DNA from: Bacteroidota bacterium
Lineage (GTDB): Bacteria > Bacteroidota > Bacteroidia > Flavobacteriales_E > Vicingaceae
Length of the DNA stretch: 64,000 nucleotides
NCBI GenBank assembly: GCA_013112545.1
Contig: JABFGJ010000011.1
Location: 1-64,000, forward strand
Direction: 5' to 3'
Of the stretch, positions 55,829 to 64,000 are shown piece by piece (the first letter of the stretch is position 1; every line of letters begins with the position of its first letter). A program made the translations under genes and the position numbers. The notes under the pieces are model-generated. The model did not search any database. It was given only the letters and a program-made list of their open reading frames with translations, and was not told the origin of the DNA.

Positions 55829-56058
55829 AAATGATGATAACAAAAATTCATGATTACTTTGAGCGTAAAGCCTTTGGTGTTTGTGAGTGGTGGGGGCTAA
55901 AATTAGGCCTCAAAACCAGTCGAATTAGACTGTTTTTCATTTACTTTTCATTTATCACCTTCGGCTCGCCACTATTAATTTATTTGATAATGGCATTTAT
56001 TTTAGAACATAAATACTTCTTTAAACTCAAAAGAAGAAATACAATCTGGGACCTCTAA
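55825..56058 (+). CDS. small PspC-domain membrane protein
   Basis: A 77-residue protein made almost entirely of a PspC domain: FGVCEWWGLKLGLKTSRIRLFFIYFSF followed by FGSPLLIYLIMAFILEH, giving one membrane-spanning segment, perhaps two. PspC in proteobacteria regulates the phage-shock response at the inner membrane; Bacteroidota often have stubs like this. I used the ATG at 55825, which overlaps the DUF2851 stop as ATGA. A start at 55789 would lengthen the overlap, and the ATG at 55831 is also possible. It is ten bases upstream of the K+ channel gene. Confidence 0.75.
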   Translation: MKMMITKIHDYFERKAFGVCEWWGLKLGLKTSRIRLFFIYFSFITFGSPLLIYLIMAFILEHKYFFKLKRRNTIWDL

Positions 56059-56068
56059 ATTTTCAATT

Positions 56069-57070
56069 TTGTTTCGTTTAAAACAATTCCGAAAACTATA
56101 CTATGCACTCATTGTGTTTATTATCATTTGTTTGCTCGGTGTTTTAGGCTTTTCGTTTATAGAAGGATATACAATATCAGAAGCAATTTACATGACCATT
56201 ATAACTGTGTCAACAGTTGGTTTTCAAGAAGTACGACCCCTAACAGATTCTGGTAGATTTTTTACTTCCATTTTAATCCTAACCAGTTTTGGTACATTTG
56301 CTTATGTTGCAAGCGTATTCTCAAACTATCTTTCTGACGGTGAACTAAGAAGGCATTTTACGAGGTTAAAAAAGATGAAAAAGATAAACAAATTAGAAAA
56401 TCACATAATTATATGTGGGTTTGGAAGAAATGGAAAGCAAATTCTTCATGAAATTGAATCATCTCATACGCCATATATCATTATTGAACATGCGCATGAC
56501 ATTGTTGAAGAGCTTTCTATGTCGAATAAGAACTATATAGAAGGAGATGCAACTGATGACAAAGTGTTAATTAATGCTGGTATTAATCGTGCTAAAGCTT
56601 TGGTTACAACTTTGCCCGATGACGCTGAAAATGTGTTTGTTGTGTTAACTGCACGTGAAATGAACCCTCAATTGCTAATTATTAGTAGGGCTTCAAAAGA
56701 TTCATCGGATAAAAAATTAAGAATGGCTGGAGCAAACAATGTTGTAATGCCCGATAAAGTTGGCGGAACTCATATGGCTTCATTAGTTATAAAGCCAGAT
56801 GTAGTTGAATTTTTTAATCACTTAACTGGGCAAGACAATAATATTTCTATAGAAGAAATTACCTACGAAAGTTTGCCTAAGGAATTTAAGAATAAATCAA
56901 TCGCAGATTTAGAAATTCGAAAAAGATCAGGAGCAAATATCGTTGGATTAAAAACAGAAGAAGGAGAATACATATTAAATCCTGCTCCGGAAACAATTAT
57001 AAATGAGGGAACGAAACTTTTTGTTTTGGGTATGGTCAATCAAATAGAAGATTTATTAAAATGGGAGTAA
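56069..57070 (+). CDS. potassium channel with RCK (TrkA) domains
   Basis: A 333-residue two-helix K+ channel. Transmembrane helix 1 is at about 10-30, the pore helix at 40-48, the selectivity filter TVGFQ at 49-53, and helix 2 at about 65-87. A cytoplasmic RCK N domain follows (IIICGFGRNGKQILHEIE, with the Rossmann GxGxxG at 117-122, then GDATDDKVLINAGI and RAKALVTTLPDDAENV), and an RCK C domain from about 240 to the end. The architecture is that of MthK. Position 53 is Gln where canonical filters have Gly (TVGYG). The start is a TTG at 56069, there being no suitable ATG. It overlaps the next gene by ten bases. Confidence 0.87.
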   Translation: MFRLKQFRKLYYALIVFIIICLLGVLGFSFIEGYTISEAIYMTIITVSTVGFQEVRPLTDSGRFFTSILILTSFGTFAYVASVFSNYLSDGELRRHFTRLKKMKKINKLENHIIICGFGRNGKQILHEIESSHTPYIIIEHAHDIVEELSMSNKNYIEGDATDDKVLINAGINRAKALVTTLPDDAENVFVVLTAREMNPQLLIISRASKDSSDKKLRMAGANNVVMPDKVGGTHMASLVIKPDVVEFFNHLTGQDNNISIEEITYESLPKEFKNKSIADLEIRKRSGANIVGLKTEEGEYILNPAPETIINEGTKLFVLGMVNQIEDLLKWE

Positions 57071-57996
57071 AAAAGAAATTATTAGTAACTGGAAGTAACG
57101 GATTATTAGGACAGAAGCTAGTCCATTTGCTAAAAGGTGAAGCATCAGCATTTAATCTAATTGCAACGTCTAAAGGCGCTAATCGCATTTCAGATACAAA
57201 AGGGTATATCTATGAATCTTTAGACATTACCAATGAAAAAGAGGTAAAAAGAGTTATAGGAAAACACAAGCCAGATGTTATTATTCATACAGCAGCCATG
57301 ACCAATGTTGATGAATGTGAGTCGAAAAAAGAGTTGTGCCGCACTTTAAATGTGGAGGCAGTAAAGTATTTGGTAAGTGCAGCTGAAGATTGTGAAGCAC
57401 ATTTTATCCATTTGTCAACTGATTTTGTTTTTGATGGTGAAGATGGCCCCTATAAAGAAGACGATATACCGAATCCACTTAGTTATTATGGACAATCGAA
57501 ATTAGATGCAGAAAAAATAGTTGAAAAATCTAAAACCAGTTGGGCAATTGTTAGAACAATAATCATTTACGGAATAGTAGAAGACATGAGTCGTTCTAAT
57601 ATTGTTTTGTGGGCAAAATCGGCCTTAGAGAAAAAGCAAGTTTTAAACATCGTGAATGACCAGTTCCGATCTCCAGTTTTAGCTGAAGATTTAGCAATGG
57701 GATGCATATTAATAGCTGAAAAAAATGCAGAAGGAATTTTTCACATCAGTGGAAAAGATGTCATGAGCATTGTAGAATTAGTAAAACGAGTTGCAACCTA
57801 TTATAATTTAGATGATTCATACATTCATGAAATTAGTTCTAAGTCCTTGAATCAAGCTGCTAAACGGCCACCAAGAACTGGATTTATTTTAGATAAAGCA
57901 AGAACTATTTTAGGCTACGAACCTCATTCCTTTGAAGAGGGAATCGCTATTTTAGAAGCCCAATTAAAAGCTGTTGAAAAAGCAAATGATAATTAA
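57061..57996 (+). CDS. RmlD-like NAD(P)-dependent sugar-nucleotide reductase
   Basis: A 311-residue extended short-chain dehydrogenase of the dTDP-4-dehydrorhamnose reductase (RmlD) group. The cofactor loop is LLVTGSNGLLGQKLV at residues 7-21. The catalytic region is FIHLSTDFVFDGEDGPYKEDDIPNPLSYYGQSKLDAEK, with Thr of STDFVFDG and the YxxxK pair (Tyr, Lys of YGQSK). The C-terminal substrate domain includes VNDQFRSPVLAEDLA and GIFHISGKD. It is the last gene of a long co-oriented run (purM to here). RmlA-C are not nearby, so the substrate may not be a dTDP-sugar. Confidence 0.8.
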   Translation: MGVKKKLLVTGSNGLLGQKLVHLLKGEASAFNLIATSKGANRISDTKGYIYESLDITNEKEVKRVIGKHKPDVIIHTAAMTNVDECESKKELCRTLNVEAVKYLVSAAEDCEAHFIHLSTDFVFDGEDGPYKEDDIPNPLSYYGQSKLDAEKIVEKSKTSWAIVRTIIIYGIVEDMSRSNIVLWAKSALEKKQVLNIVNDQFRSPVLAEDLAMGCILIAEKNAEGIFHISGKDVMSIVELVKRVATYYNLDDSYIHEISSKSLNQAAKRPPRTGFILDKARTILGYEPHSFEEGIAILEAQLKAVEKANDN

Positions 57997-58047
57997 GCCT
58001 TAAAACCTTTATATTTGTTAAACTTCATAAAAAAATAGAAACAGATT

Positions 58048-60114
58048 ATGCATAAACATTTACTCACAATTGTATCATTTTTTATTACTATAACAATTAA
58101 TGCTAGCAGTTTTGAAGCGGTTTTAAAAATTGATAATCCTTCTGCAAAAATCAACGACGGAGTAGCGTATGTTGAAGTAAATGGTGGCATATCACCTTAT
58201 ACTTATAAATGGTCAAAGCAAGACACAAAACTAAGCTCTAGCTCTTGTGAAAACCTTACAGAAGGCAGCACTTTTAGTGTAGTGGTTACAGATGCACGTG
58301 GAGAAAGTATTACCCTTAAAGGGAAAGTTGATCCTAAATCTGCTGAAGAAAATATAAATAGCTTTTTTGTCCCGATAGTAGAAGTGATGTCAGATCTTTT
58401 GTTTTCTGACCCTTTTTCAGCTATAGGTATTTACGACCCAGTTGTATATGCAGATCAAAAAAATGTAAAAGCTCCAGGTTGGACTAATCCAGAGGTTCAA
58501 AAAATATCGCTTCAAGAATGGATAGTAGCTGAAGGAGAACATGTGAACAATGGCGATTTAATCGCTGTGGTTTCTCAAGACAAAAAAAATGAAGTAAATG
58601 TATATGCAAATGCTAGTGGAAAATTAAAGCATTTAACCAAACAAGGTAAAATTATTTATGATGCAAATAACGTAGAACACATTATTGAAGTAGGCGCAGA
58701 AAATTTAGCTTCAATAATTTATGATAAACCTCTGCCAGTACTTCACCCAAATGGAGACCAACAAAAGAAGGGAATTCCATTTATAGTGGTTTGGTTAGTT
58801 CTTGGCGCAATTTTCTTTACTGTACGAATGCGCTTTATAAATGCCAAAGGCTTGAAACATGCAGTGGATTTGGTCAAAGGTAAATACGATGACCCTAAAG
58901 CTTGCACTGGAGAAGTTTCTCATTTTCAAGCATTGACAACGGCGCTTTCTGCTACAGTTGGTTTAGGAAATATAGCTGGTGTAGCAGTTGCCATTTCTTT
59001 AGGAGGACCAGGCGCCACATTTTGGATGATTATTGCTGGTTTAATTGGGATGTCATCTAAATTCGTAGAATGTACTTTAGGCGTAAAGTATAGAAAAGTA
59101 AACGAAAAAGGAGAAGTTTCTGGAGGGCCAATGTATTATTTAACGGAAGGACTAAAGAAAAAAAACATGGGTGGGCTTGGAAAAGTTTTAGCTGTTATTT
59201 TTGCTATTTTATGCATCGGTGGATCTTTTGGCGGTGGTAATATGTTTCAGTCGAATCAAGCATTTGCTCAGTTATCTTCTGAATTTCCTTCAATACAAGG
59301 TATGGGACTTCTATTTGGATTTGTCTTGGCATTATTAGTCGGCATTGTTATCGTTGGAGGAATTAAGAGCATTGCTAAAGTAACTGACAAAATCGTTCCT
59401 TTTATGGCAGGTCTTTATGTTCTGTTTTCGCTGATTATTATCGGAATGAATTTCGCTAATGTAGGAGATGTTTTCTATGAAATTTATAATGGAGCTTTTA
59501 ATTCCCCAGCAATAAAAGGTGGAGTTATTGGAGTCTTAATTGTAGGTTTTCAACGAGCGGCATTTTCTAATGAGGCTGGTGTTGGTTCTGCCTCAATTGC
59601 CCATTCTGCCTCTAAAACAGATGAGCCTGTAAGTGAGGGAATAGTAGCGCTTTTAGAACCTTTTATTGATACGGTAGTGGTTTGTACTATGACTGCTTTA
59701 GTTTTAGTTTTTACCGGTTATGCTGACGGATCTACGAATATAGAAGGAGCGGAACTTACCTCTGCTGCTTTTGGAAGTGTTTTTCCTTGGTTTACATATG
59801 TATTGGTTATAGCCATTTTCTTATTTGCTTTTTCTACTATGATTTCTTGGTCGTATTATGGTATGAAAGCTTGGGCTTACCTTTTTGGCAATAGTAAAAA
59901 AGCTGAAAACATCTATAAAGTTATTTTCTTGTGTTTTATCATGGTTGGTTCTTCTGCCGAATTAGGTGCTGTTTTAGATTTTTCTGACCTTATGATTCTC
60001 GGTATGGCATTTCCAAATATCTTAGGATTAGTGATCCTATCTAAGGAGGTTAAGTTAGATATGATTTCTTACTTTGCAAGGGTTAAGTCTGGTGAAATTA
60101 AAAAATTCAAATAA
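58048..60114 (+). CDS. alanine/sodium symporter (AGCS) with periplasmic SprB-like and lipoyl-like domains
   Basis: A 688-residue protein. Residues 243-688 are a full AGCS-family Na+/alanine symporter: [60 protein letters not shown] and [18 protein letters not shown], with about ten helices. The first 240 residues are unusual. They comprise a signal peptide (1-20), an SprB-repeat-like stretch at about 37-93 ([17 protein letters not shown]), a hydrophobic helix at about 105-122 resembling the first helix of ordinary AGCS proteins, and a lipoyl/biotinyl-like hammerhead at about 138-220. The last has [19 protein letters not shown], Lys at 179-180, and NASGKLKHL. The symporter core is ordinary; the extension's role is unknown. 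Confidence 0.85.
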   Translation: MHKHLLTIVSFFITITINASSFEAVLKIDNPSAKINDGVAYVEVNGGISPYTYKWSKQDTKLSSSSCENLTEGSTFSVVVTDARGESITLKGKVDPKSAEENINSFFVPIVEVMSDLLFSDPFSAIGIYDPVVYADQKNVKAPGWTNPEVQKISLQEWIVAEGEHVNNGDLIAVVSQDKKNEVNVYANASGKLKHLTKQGKIIYDANNVEHIIEVGAENLASIIYDKPLPVLHPNGDQQKKGIPFIVVWLVLGAIFFTVRMRFINAKGLKHAVDLVKGKYDDPKACTGEVSHFQALTTALSATVGLGNIAGVAVAISLGGPGATFWMIIAGLIGMSSKFVECTLGVKYRKVNEKGEVSGGPMYYLTEGLKKKNMGGLGKVLAVIFAILCIGGSFGGGNMFQSNQAFAQLSSEFPSIQGMGLLFGFVLALLVGIVIVGGIKSIAKVTDKIVPFMAGLYVLFSLIIIGMNFANVGDVFYEIYNGAFNSPAIKGGVIGVLIVGFQRAAFSNEAGVGSASIAHSASKTDEPVSEGIVALLEPFIDTVVVCTMTALVLVFTGYADGSTNIEGAELTSAAFGSVFPWFTYVLVIAIFLFAFSTMISWSYYGMKAWAYLFGNSKKAENIYKVIFLCFIMVGSSAELGAVLDFSDLMILGMAFPNILGLVILSKEVKLDMISYFARVKSGEIKKFK

Positions 60115-60777
60115 GTGAAAAAGATATTTTATTTATTGCTCGGTTTTTTATTTTTAAGCGCCTGTTCTGATGAAACTATCGTAAATGAAGTCTCTGGAAC
60201 AATTTATAAAAACTGCGATAACTCAACTTACGGCTATGCAGAAATTGCATTGAAAACAAACCGTGGGGGCAGTTTTTCAGATCCTATAATTTTAGGAGGT
60301 GATGTTGCAAATGGTGATGGATATTTTCAATTTACTTATGAATTAAAAGAAAGTGAAAAAGGAACTGCTGAATTAATTCTATCTAATCCTGATGGATATA
60401 CAGTTCTTTTAGATGACCTTCCATTAAATAGAGACATTAAAACCAATATTTACATCGAGAATAAAAGTCCTGTTTCTATTAAACTATCGGGTAGTAGAGT
60501 ATTTCAAATTACTGATACTCTATTTATTGGTGTAAAAAATACTAGTATAAAAGAACAAGTAGTACAACCAACAAACGGCGTAATAGCTACATTAAAAATA
60601 AACGTACCAAATGAATATAAATCGACTACTCAAAAAACAATATACTACGGTGTAGGAACATCTGATTTTCAGAAATCAAAAGATGCATTAAGCATTCCTG
60701 ATTCAGTTTATCAACATGTTTCACTACAATTAAAAGGCTGTGATGTTTCAGAGCAAGTTGATTTGACAATCAACTAA
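60115..60777 (+). CDS. lipoprotein of unknown function
   Basis: A 220-residue lipoprotein with signal IFYLLLGFLFLSAC, the Cys at residue 17. The mature part is beta-rich; the first section (SGTIYKNCDNSTYGYAEIALKTNRGG) resembles an Ig- or carboxypeptidase-regulatory-like domain, but I do not recognise the family. It starts with GTG directly after the symporter stop codon; the signal peptide supports this start. It probably sits in the inner leaflet of the outer membrane. Co-transcription with the symporter is likely. Confidence 0.7.
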   Translation: MKKIFYLLLGFLFLSACSDETIVNEVSGTIYKNCDNSTYGYAEIALKTNRGGSFSDPIILGGDVANGDGYFQFTYELKESEKGTAELILSNPDGYTVLLDDLPLNRDIKTNIYIENKSPVSIKLSGSRVFQITDTLFIGVKNTSIKEQVVQPTNGVIATLKINVPNEYKSTTQKTIYYGVGTSDFQKSKDALSIPDSVYQHVSLQLKGCDVSEQVDLTIN

Positions 60778-60780
60778 TAC

Positions 60781-61692
60781 ATGTATCCAAACTTTAAGGA
60801 CTATTTTTATTTTAACCAAGTAGAAAAGAAAGGAGTTATCTTGCTTCTAGTTATTCTTTTATTATTAATTGGGGTTAATGTATGGATGTCAAATCAAAGT
60901 CAAGTAATTACTCATAATTCTTCTAAAATACAGGAAGGGTTAGCCTATTTAGATTCTATCGCTGAAGCGTCTAAAGATAATAATAGAAATTATGAAGAAG
61001 TTGAGCCTAAAAACCAGATTCTAAATCTAACAGAATTTGACCCAAACGAATTTTCAGTTAGCGAATTTCAAAAATTAGGATTAAGCAAAAAGCAGGCGAG
61101 TATTATTGAAAACTATAGAAATAAGGGTGGTGTTTTTAAATCTAAATCTGATTTTAAAAAGATGTATTCTATTTCCGATGAGCTTTATCAAAAGTTGGAA
61201 CCTTATATTTTGCTTCCCGATACTTTTATTTATGCTAATACAAAGAGATGGGAAAAGAAGGATTATTCGAAAAATAGAAAAACTTGGAAACCAGCTGAGG
61301 TCTATTTAAATACTTCAGACAGCGCCACATTCACTAAATTGAGAGGAATAGGGCCAACATACGCTTCGAGGATAATAAAATATAGAACAAGATTAGGAGG
61401 ATTTAGAAGCATCAATCAACTTACAGAAGTTTATGGAATTACAGATTCTTTAGTACAAACTTTTGGAGAACAATTGAAATTGGATACAATCCCTATTGTG
61501 AAATTAAATGTTAATGAGTTGACCGCAAAAGAGTTAAAGGTAAACCCTTACATCGATTGGAGCATTGCTAATTCAATAGTTGCCTATAGAGAACAACATG
61601 GAAAATATAAAAAACTGGAAGATATTAAGAAATCTGTTTTAATCAACGATAGCCTATATAATAAGCTGAAATATTATCTTGACATTCGGTAA
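60781..61692 (+). CDS. membrane-anchored helix-hairpin-helix protein (ComEA-like)
   Basis: A 303-residue protein with one N-terminal membrane helix at about 18-37 (KGVILLLVILLLLIGVNVW) after a short cytoplasmic segment, and a periplasmic part built of helix-hairpin-helix (HhH) modules. These are LTEFDPNEFSVSEFQKLGLSKKQASIIENYR (about 82-112), LNTSDSATFTKLRGIGPTYASRIIKYR with a GIG hairpin (about 178-204), and LNVNELTAKELKVNPYIDWSIANSIVAYR (about 243-270). ComEA uses HhH to bind incoming DNA during transformation. The triple repeat and type I topology are usual for Bacteroidota relatives. DNA binding is inferred. Confidence 0.85.
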   Translation: MYPNFKDYFYFNQVEKKGVILLLVILLLLIGVNVWMSNQSQVITHNSSKIQEGLAYLDSIAEASKDNNRNYEEVEPKNQILNLTEFDPNEFSVSEFQKLGLSKKQASIIENYRNKGGVFKSKSDFKKMYSISDELYQKLEPYILLPDTFIYANTKRWEKKDYSKNRKTWKPAEVYLNTSDSATFTKLRGIGPTYASRIIKYRTRLGGFRSINQLTEVYGITDSLVQTFGEQLKLDTIPIVKLNVNELTAKELKVNPYIDWSIANSIVAYREQHGKYKKLEDIKKSVLINDSLYNKLKYYLDIR

Positions 61693-61747
61693 AATAAGTT
61701 TGTGTTCAATTAAAATCTATCGTAAAATTGTTATAGGTTAAATAAGC

Positions 61748-62272
61748 ATGGAAGAGAAGATAAAAGCTGTAATTCGAGATGTAGTAGATTTTCCCAAAAA
61801 AGGGATAATATTTAAAGACATTACCCCCATTTTAGAAAATCCAATCTTGACAAAAGAAGTCAACGAAGAATTTAAGAGAAGGGTAAGTCACTTGAAAATT
61901 GATGCAGTTATGGGCGTTGAAAGCAGGGGTTTTTTCTGGGGATTATTACTTTCTCAACTCTTAGAAGTTCCTTTTATTCCTGTACGTAAAAAAGGGAAAT
62001 TACCCTATAAAACCATTGCTTATAAATACGATTTAGAATATGGTTCGGCAGAAATTGAAGTTCATATTGATGCAATAAAACCAGGCTCAAACATATTGAT
62101 ACATGACGATTTATTAGCCACTGGCGGTACAGCGATTGCTGCCGCAGAAATTATTAAAATGCAAAAAGCTACTGTTTGTGGATTTGCTTTTTTAGTAATA
62201 TTAGATTTTTTAAACGGAGAACAAAAGCTGAAGGCTTATTCTGATAACATAATAGGATTAGTTAATTATTAA
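61748..62272 (+). CDS. apt: adenine phosphoribosyltransferase
   Basis: A 174-residue purine salvage enzyme converting adenine and PRPP to AMP. The N-terminal part IRDVVDFPKKGIIFKDITPIL and the loop VMGVESRGFFWGLLLSQLL are family hallmarks, as is VRKKGKLPYKTIAYKYDLEYG. The PRPP-binding motif is NILIHDDLLATGGTAIAAAE at about residues 117-136. Length is normal (170-180). It lies nine bases ahead of the acyl-CoA dehydrogenase gene and 55 bases after the HhH gene, so the three are probably co-transcribed. Confidence 0.96.
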   Translation: MEEKIKAVIRDVVDFPKKGIIFKDITPILENPILTKEVNEEFKRRVSHLKIDAVMGVESRGFFWGLLLSQLLEVPFIPVRKKGKLPYKTIAYKYDLEYGSAEIEVHIDAIKPGSNILIHDDLLATGGTAIAAAEIIKMQKATVCGFAFLVILDFLNGEQKLKAYSDNIIGLVNY

Positions 62273-62281
62273 AACATAAAG

Positions 62282-63421
62282 ATGGATTTTAACAAGAACG
62301 AGAATCAAGAAATGATTGCAAGCATGGTGAAGGATTTTGCTGAGAAGCATATCCGACCAGATTTTATGAAGTGGGATGAATCTCAGGAGTTTCCTATTCA
62401 TATTTTTAAGCAATTGGGTGAATTGGGATTAATGGGCGTATTGGTCCCAACAGAATATGGTGGTTCTGGTTTTGGCTATCATGAATACATAACAGCCGTT
62501 TCAGGAATTGCAGAGGTGTGTGGTTCTATTGGATTGTCTGTTGCTGCTCATAATTCTTTGTGTACAGGGCATATTTTGGCTTTTGGAAATGAAGAACAAA
62601 AGAAAAAGTATTTGCCTAAGTTGGCAACTGCTGAATACATAGGTGCTTGGGGTTTAACTGAACACAATACAGGTTCGGATGCTGGTGGCATGAATACAAC
62701 TGCTGTACAAGATGGTGACTACTGGGTAATTAATGGAGCTAAAAATTTTATTACTCATGCTATATCTGGAGATGTAGCAGTAGTCATAGTCCGAACTGGA
62801 GAAAAAGGAGATTCGCATGGAATGACTGCTTTTATAATAGAAAAAGGAACATCTGGTTTTGCATCTGGAAAAAAAGAAGATAAATTGGGAATGAGAGCTT
62901 CTGAAACAGCCGAACTTGTATTTACTGATTGTAGAATTCATAAAGACCAAATGTTGGGTAAAGTTGGCGAAGGATTTATTCAGGCAATGAAAGTATTAGA
63001 TGGTGGTCGTATTTCCATTGCTGCACTTTCTTTGGGTATCGCTAAAGGGGCTTTAAAAGCTTCCATTAAATATTCAAAAGAAAGAGAGCAGTTCGGAAAA
63101 CCAATTTCACAATTTCAAGCAATTGCTTTTAAAATTGCAGACATGGCCACTGAAATTGAAGCTGCAGAGTTATTAACTCACCAAGCAGCGGACATGAAAA
63201 ATAAAGGTTTACCCATGACTAAAGAATCTGCTTTTGCGAAGTACTACGCATCAGAAGTTTGTGTAAGAGCAGCCAATGAAGCAGTGCAAATATTTGGCGG
63301 ATACGGATATACTAAAGAATTCCCAGCTGAGAAATTCTATCGAGATTCTAAACTTTGCACCATAGGAGAAGGTACATCCGAAATTCAAAAATTAGTTATT
63401 TCAAGGTTGATATTGAATTAG
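62282..63421 (+). CDS. acyl-CoA dehydrogenase
   Basis: A 379-residue flavoprotein of the short-/medium-chain acyl-CoA dehydrogenase family, making the 2,3-enoyl-CoA with FAD. Domain signatures are AHNSLCTGHILAFGNEEQKKKYLPKLATAE, GAWGLTEHNTGSDAGGMNTTA and INGAKNFITHAISGD in the middle beta-domain; RISIAALSLGIAKGALKAS and REQFGKPISQFQAIAFKIADM in the C-terminal helical domain; and FGGYGYTKEFPAEKFYRDSKLCTIGEGTSEIQKLVISR at the end, where the Glu of GEGTSE is the catalytic base. Substrate chain length cannot be judged. The gene ends at the bidirectional hairpin shared with the convergent T9SS gene. Confidence 0.95.
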   Translation: MDFNKNENQEMIASMVKDFAEKHIRPDFMKWDESQEFPIHIFKQLGELGLMGVLVPTEYGGSGFGYHEYITAVSGIAEVCGSIGLSVAAHNSLCTGHILAFGNEEQKKKYLPKLATAEYIGAWGLTEHNTGSDAGGMNTTAVQDGDYWVINGAKNFITHAISGDVAVVIVRTGEKGDSHGMTAFIIEKGTSGFASGKKEDKLGMRASETAELVFTDCRIHKDQMLGKVGEGFIQAMKVLDGGRISIAALSLGIAKGALKASIKYSKEREQFGKPISQFQAIAFKIADMATEIEAAELLTHQAADMKNKGLPMTKESAFAKYYASEVCVRAANEAVQIFGGYGYTKEFPAEKFYRDSKLCTIGEGTSEIQKLVISRLILN

Positions 63422-63457
63422 GATACAATATCTAGTTAATAGAATTAGTTCATTATT

Positions 63458-63498
63458 AAAAGGGAAGCATTATCGTATCAAGGTAATGTTTCCCTTTT
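63458..63498. terminator. bidirectional intrinsic terminator
   Basis: A 15-bp stem (63458-63472 with 63484-63498, one G-T pair) with an 11-base loop, A4 on the left and T5 on the right. The right half lies in the last codons of the convergent CHU_C gene, whose stop is at 63470-63472. Confidence 0.87.
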
Positions 63499-64000
63499 TG
63501 CTTAATACTTTATTTCCAAAAGTTAAAGCTTCTACAGTATAAACATACGTTTCTATCGCTTGAGGATTTCCTTTGTATGTACCATCCCAGCCAACTTCAA
63601 ATTGATTGGACTCAAAAATCAACTCGCCAAATCGATTGTAAATTTTAAATGCAATTAGTTCTTTTAATCCCCAACCTTTTGCAAAAATGACATCGTTAAT
63701 ATGATCTCCATTTGGACTAAATGCCTTTGGCACATCCAAGGAGTATTTCTCATCAACCGACACATTTAGAGTGTCTAAAATGTTAAAACATCCAAAATCA
63801 TCAAAAATGTGAATGAAGTAAGTTCTATTTTGAAGGGGTTGTATTGTAGGATTATAGCAATCTGTACAGCTTAATCCATCTGGTGGCGACCATCTATAAT
63901 TGAAATTTTTACCTACATAAATATTTCCAAGTATCTGCTCGCCAATAATCAAACTCGTATCGTTTATAGTAAACCCAAGTGGGATTTTTGGGACAATGAC
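63470..64000 (-). CDS. T9SS protein with gliding-motility C-terminal domain, partial
   Basis: The C-terminal 176 residues of a larger exported protein whose frame is open to the window edge; an internal TTG at 63952 is not its start. A PKD-like module comes first (about residues 36-83 of the fragment: YRWSPPDGLSCTDCYNPTI, NRTYFIHIFDDFGCF), a pair that normally ends long repeat proteins. The last 85 residues are a CHU_C domain: VPKAFSPNGDHINDVIF, FKIYNRFGELIFESNQ, GWDGTYKGNPQAIETYVYTVEA and a final KGNITLIR. The protein should be exported through T9SS to the cell surface. Size and function are unknown because the 5' part lies outside the window. Confidence 0.9.
   Translation of the reverse strand, partial: VIVPKIPLGFTINDTSLIIGEQILGNIYVGKNFNYRWSPPDGLSCTDCYNPTIQPLQNRTYFIHIFDDFGCFNILDTLNVSVDEKYSLDVPKAFSPNGDHINDVIFAKGWGLKELIAFKIYNRFGELIFESNQFEVGWDGTYKGNPQAIETYVYTVEALTFGNKVLSKKGNITLIR

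Overview
The window reads as one chromosomal stretch of an AT-rich (roughly one-third GC by eye) member of the Bacteroidota, probably a marine or aquatic Flavobacteriales-like organism. The evidence is phylum-typical: several secreted proteins carry type IX secretion (T9SS) C-terminal domains of the gliding-motility (CHU_C) or type A kind; SecD and SecF are fused; the glutamine synthetase is the 730-residue type III; there are DUF6089, DUF2851, MnmD and split M16 proteases; and -7 boxes match the Bacteroidota consensus TAnnTTTG. The genus cannot be fixed from sequence reading alone. I saw no rRNA, tRNA, CRISPR array, insertion sequence or prophage.

Region 1 (1-14453) is the right-hand part of a surface-polysaccharide locus, almost entirely on the + strand, with many genes overlapping by ATGA or TGATG. 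It holds a degenerate sulfotransferase at the left edge, two intact sulfotransferases, a HisF2/WbuZ-type synthase subunit and its WbpG/WbuX-type N-acetyl sugar amidotransferase (together an acetamidino-sugar module), a PIG-L deacetylase, six glycosyltransferases, a Wzy-like polymerase and a NodU-type carbamoyltransferase. The inferred product is a heavily decorated glycan (sulfated, amidinated, deacetylated, carbamoylated). The locus ends at a strong hairpin terminator at 14435-14464.

Region 2 (14497-18520) holds a DUF6089 outer-membrane barrel gene on the - strand, a 600-bp gene-free mosaic of repeats (15406-16004), and a co-transcribed pair of M16 peptidases with a split active site. Region 3 (18615-30212) holds a giant T9SS-exported adhesin-like protein, guaB, and a chain of three SurA/PpiC-like periplasmic folding factors followed by a MoxR ATPase.

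Region 4 (30365-42388) is mixed in strand. It holds secreted proteins, a ferredoxin divergent from a LuxC-like acyl-CoA reductase, a thioredoxin-like protein divergent from mnmD, a YkgJ-type cysteine-cluster protein, an ECF sigma factor with a membrane partner that ends in a T9SS-like CTD, malate dehydrogenase, a retropepsin-like protease, and an FG-GAP T9SS protein.

Region 5 (42597-64000) holds secDF, tatA, a Ca2+/Na+ antiporter, glutamine synthetase III, a PorE-like T9SS envelope protein, then a tight purM-prfA-pyrF-DUF2851-PspC-K+ channel-RmlD-like run. After that come an alanine/sodium symporter with an unusual periplasmic extension (SprB-like repeat plus lipoyl-like domain), a lipoprotein, a helix-hairpin-helix membrane protein, apt, an acyl-CoA dehydrogenase, and the 3' end of another CHU_C protein running off the window.

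The observations most worth following up are the symporter fusion at 58048-60114, the sigma factor/CTD-membrane-protein pair at 36475-38284, the HisH-less acetamidino module, the variant K+ selectivity filter, and the repeat mosaic around 15.5-15.9 kb.
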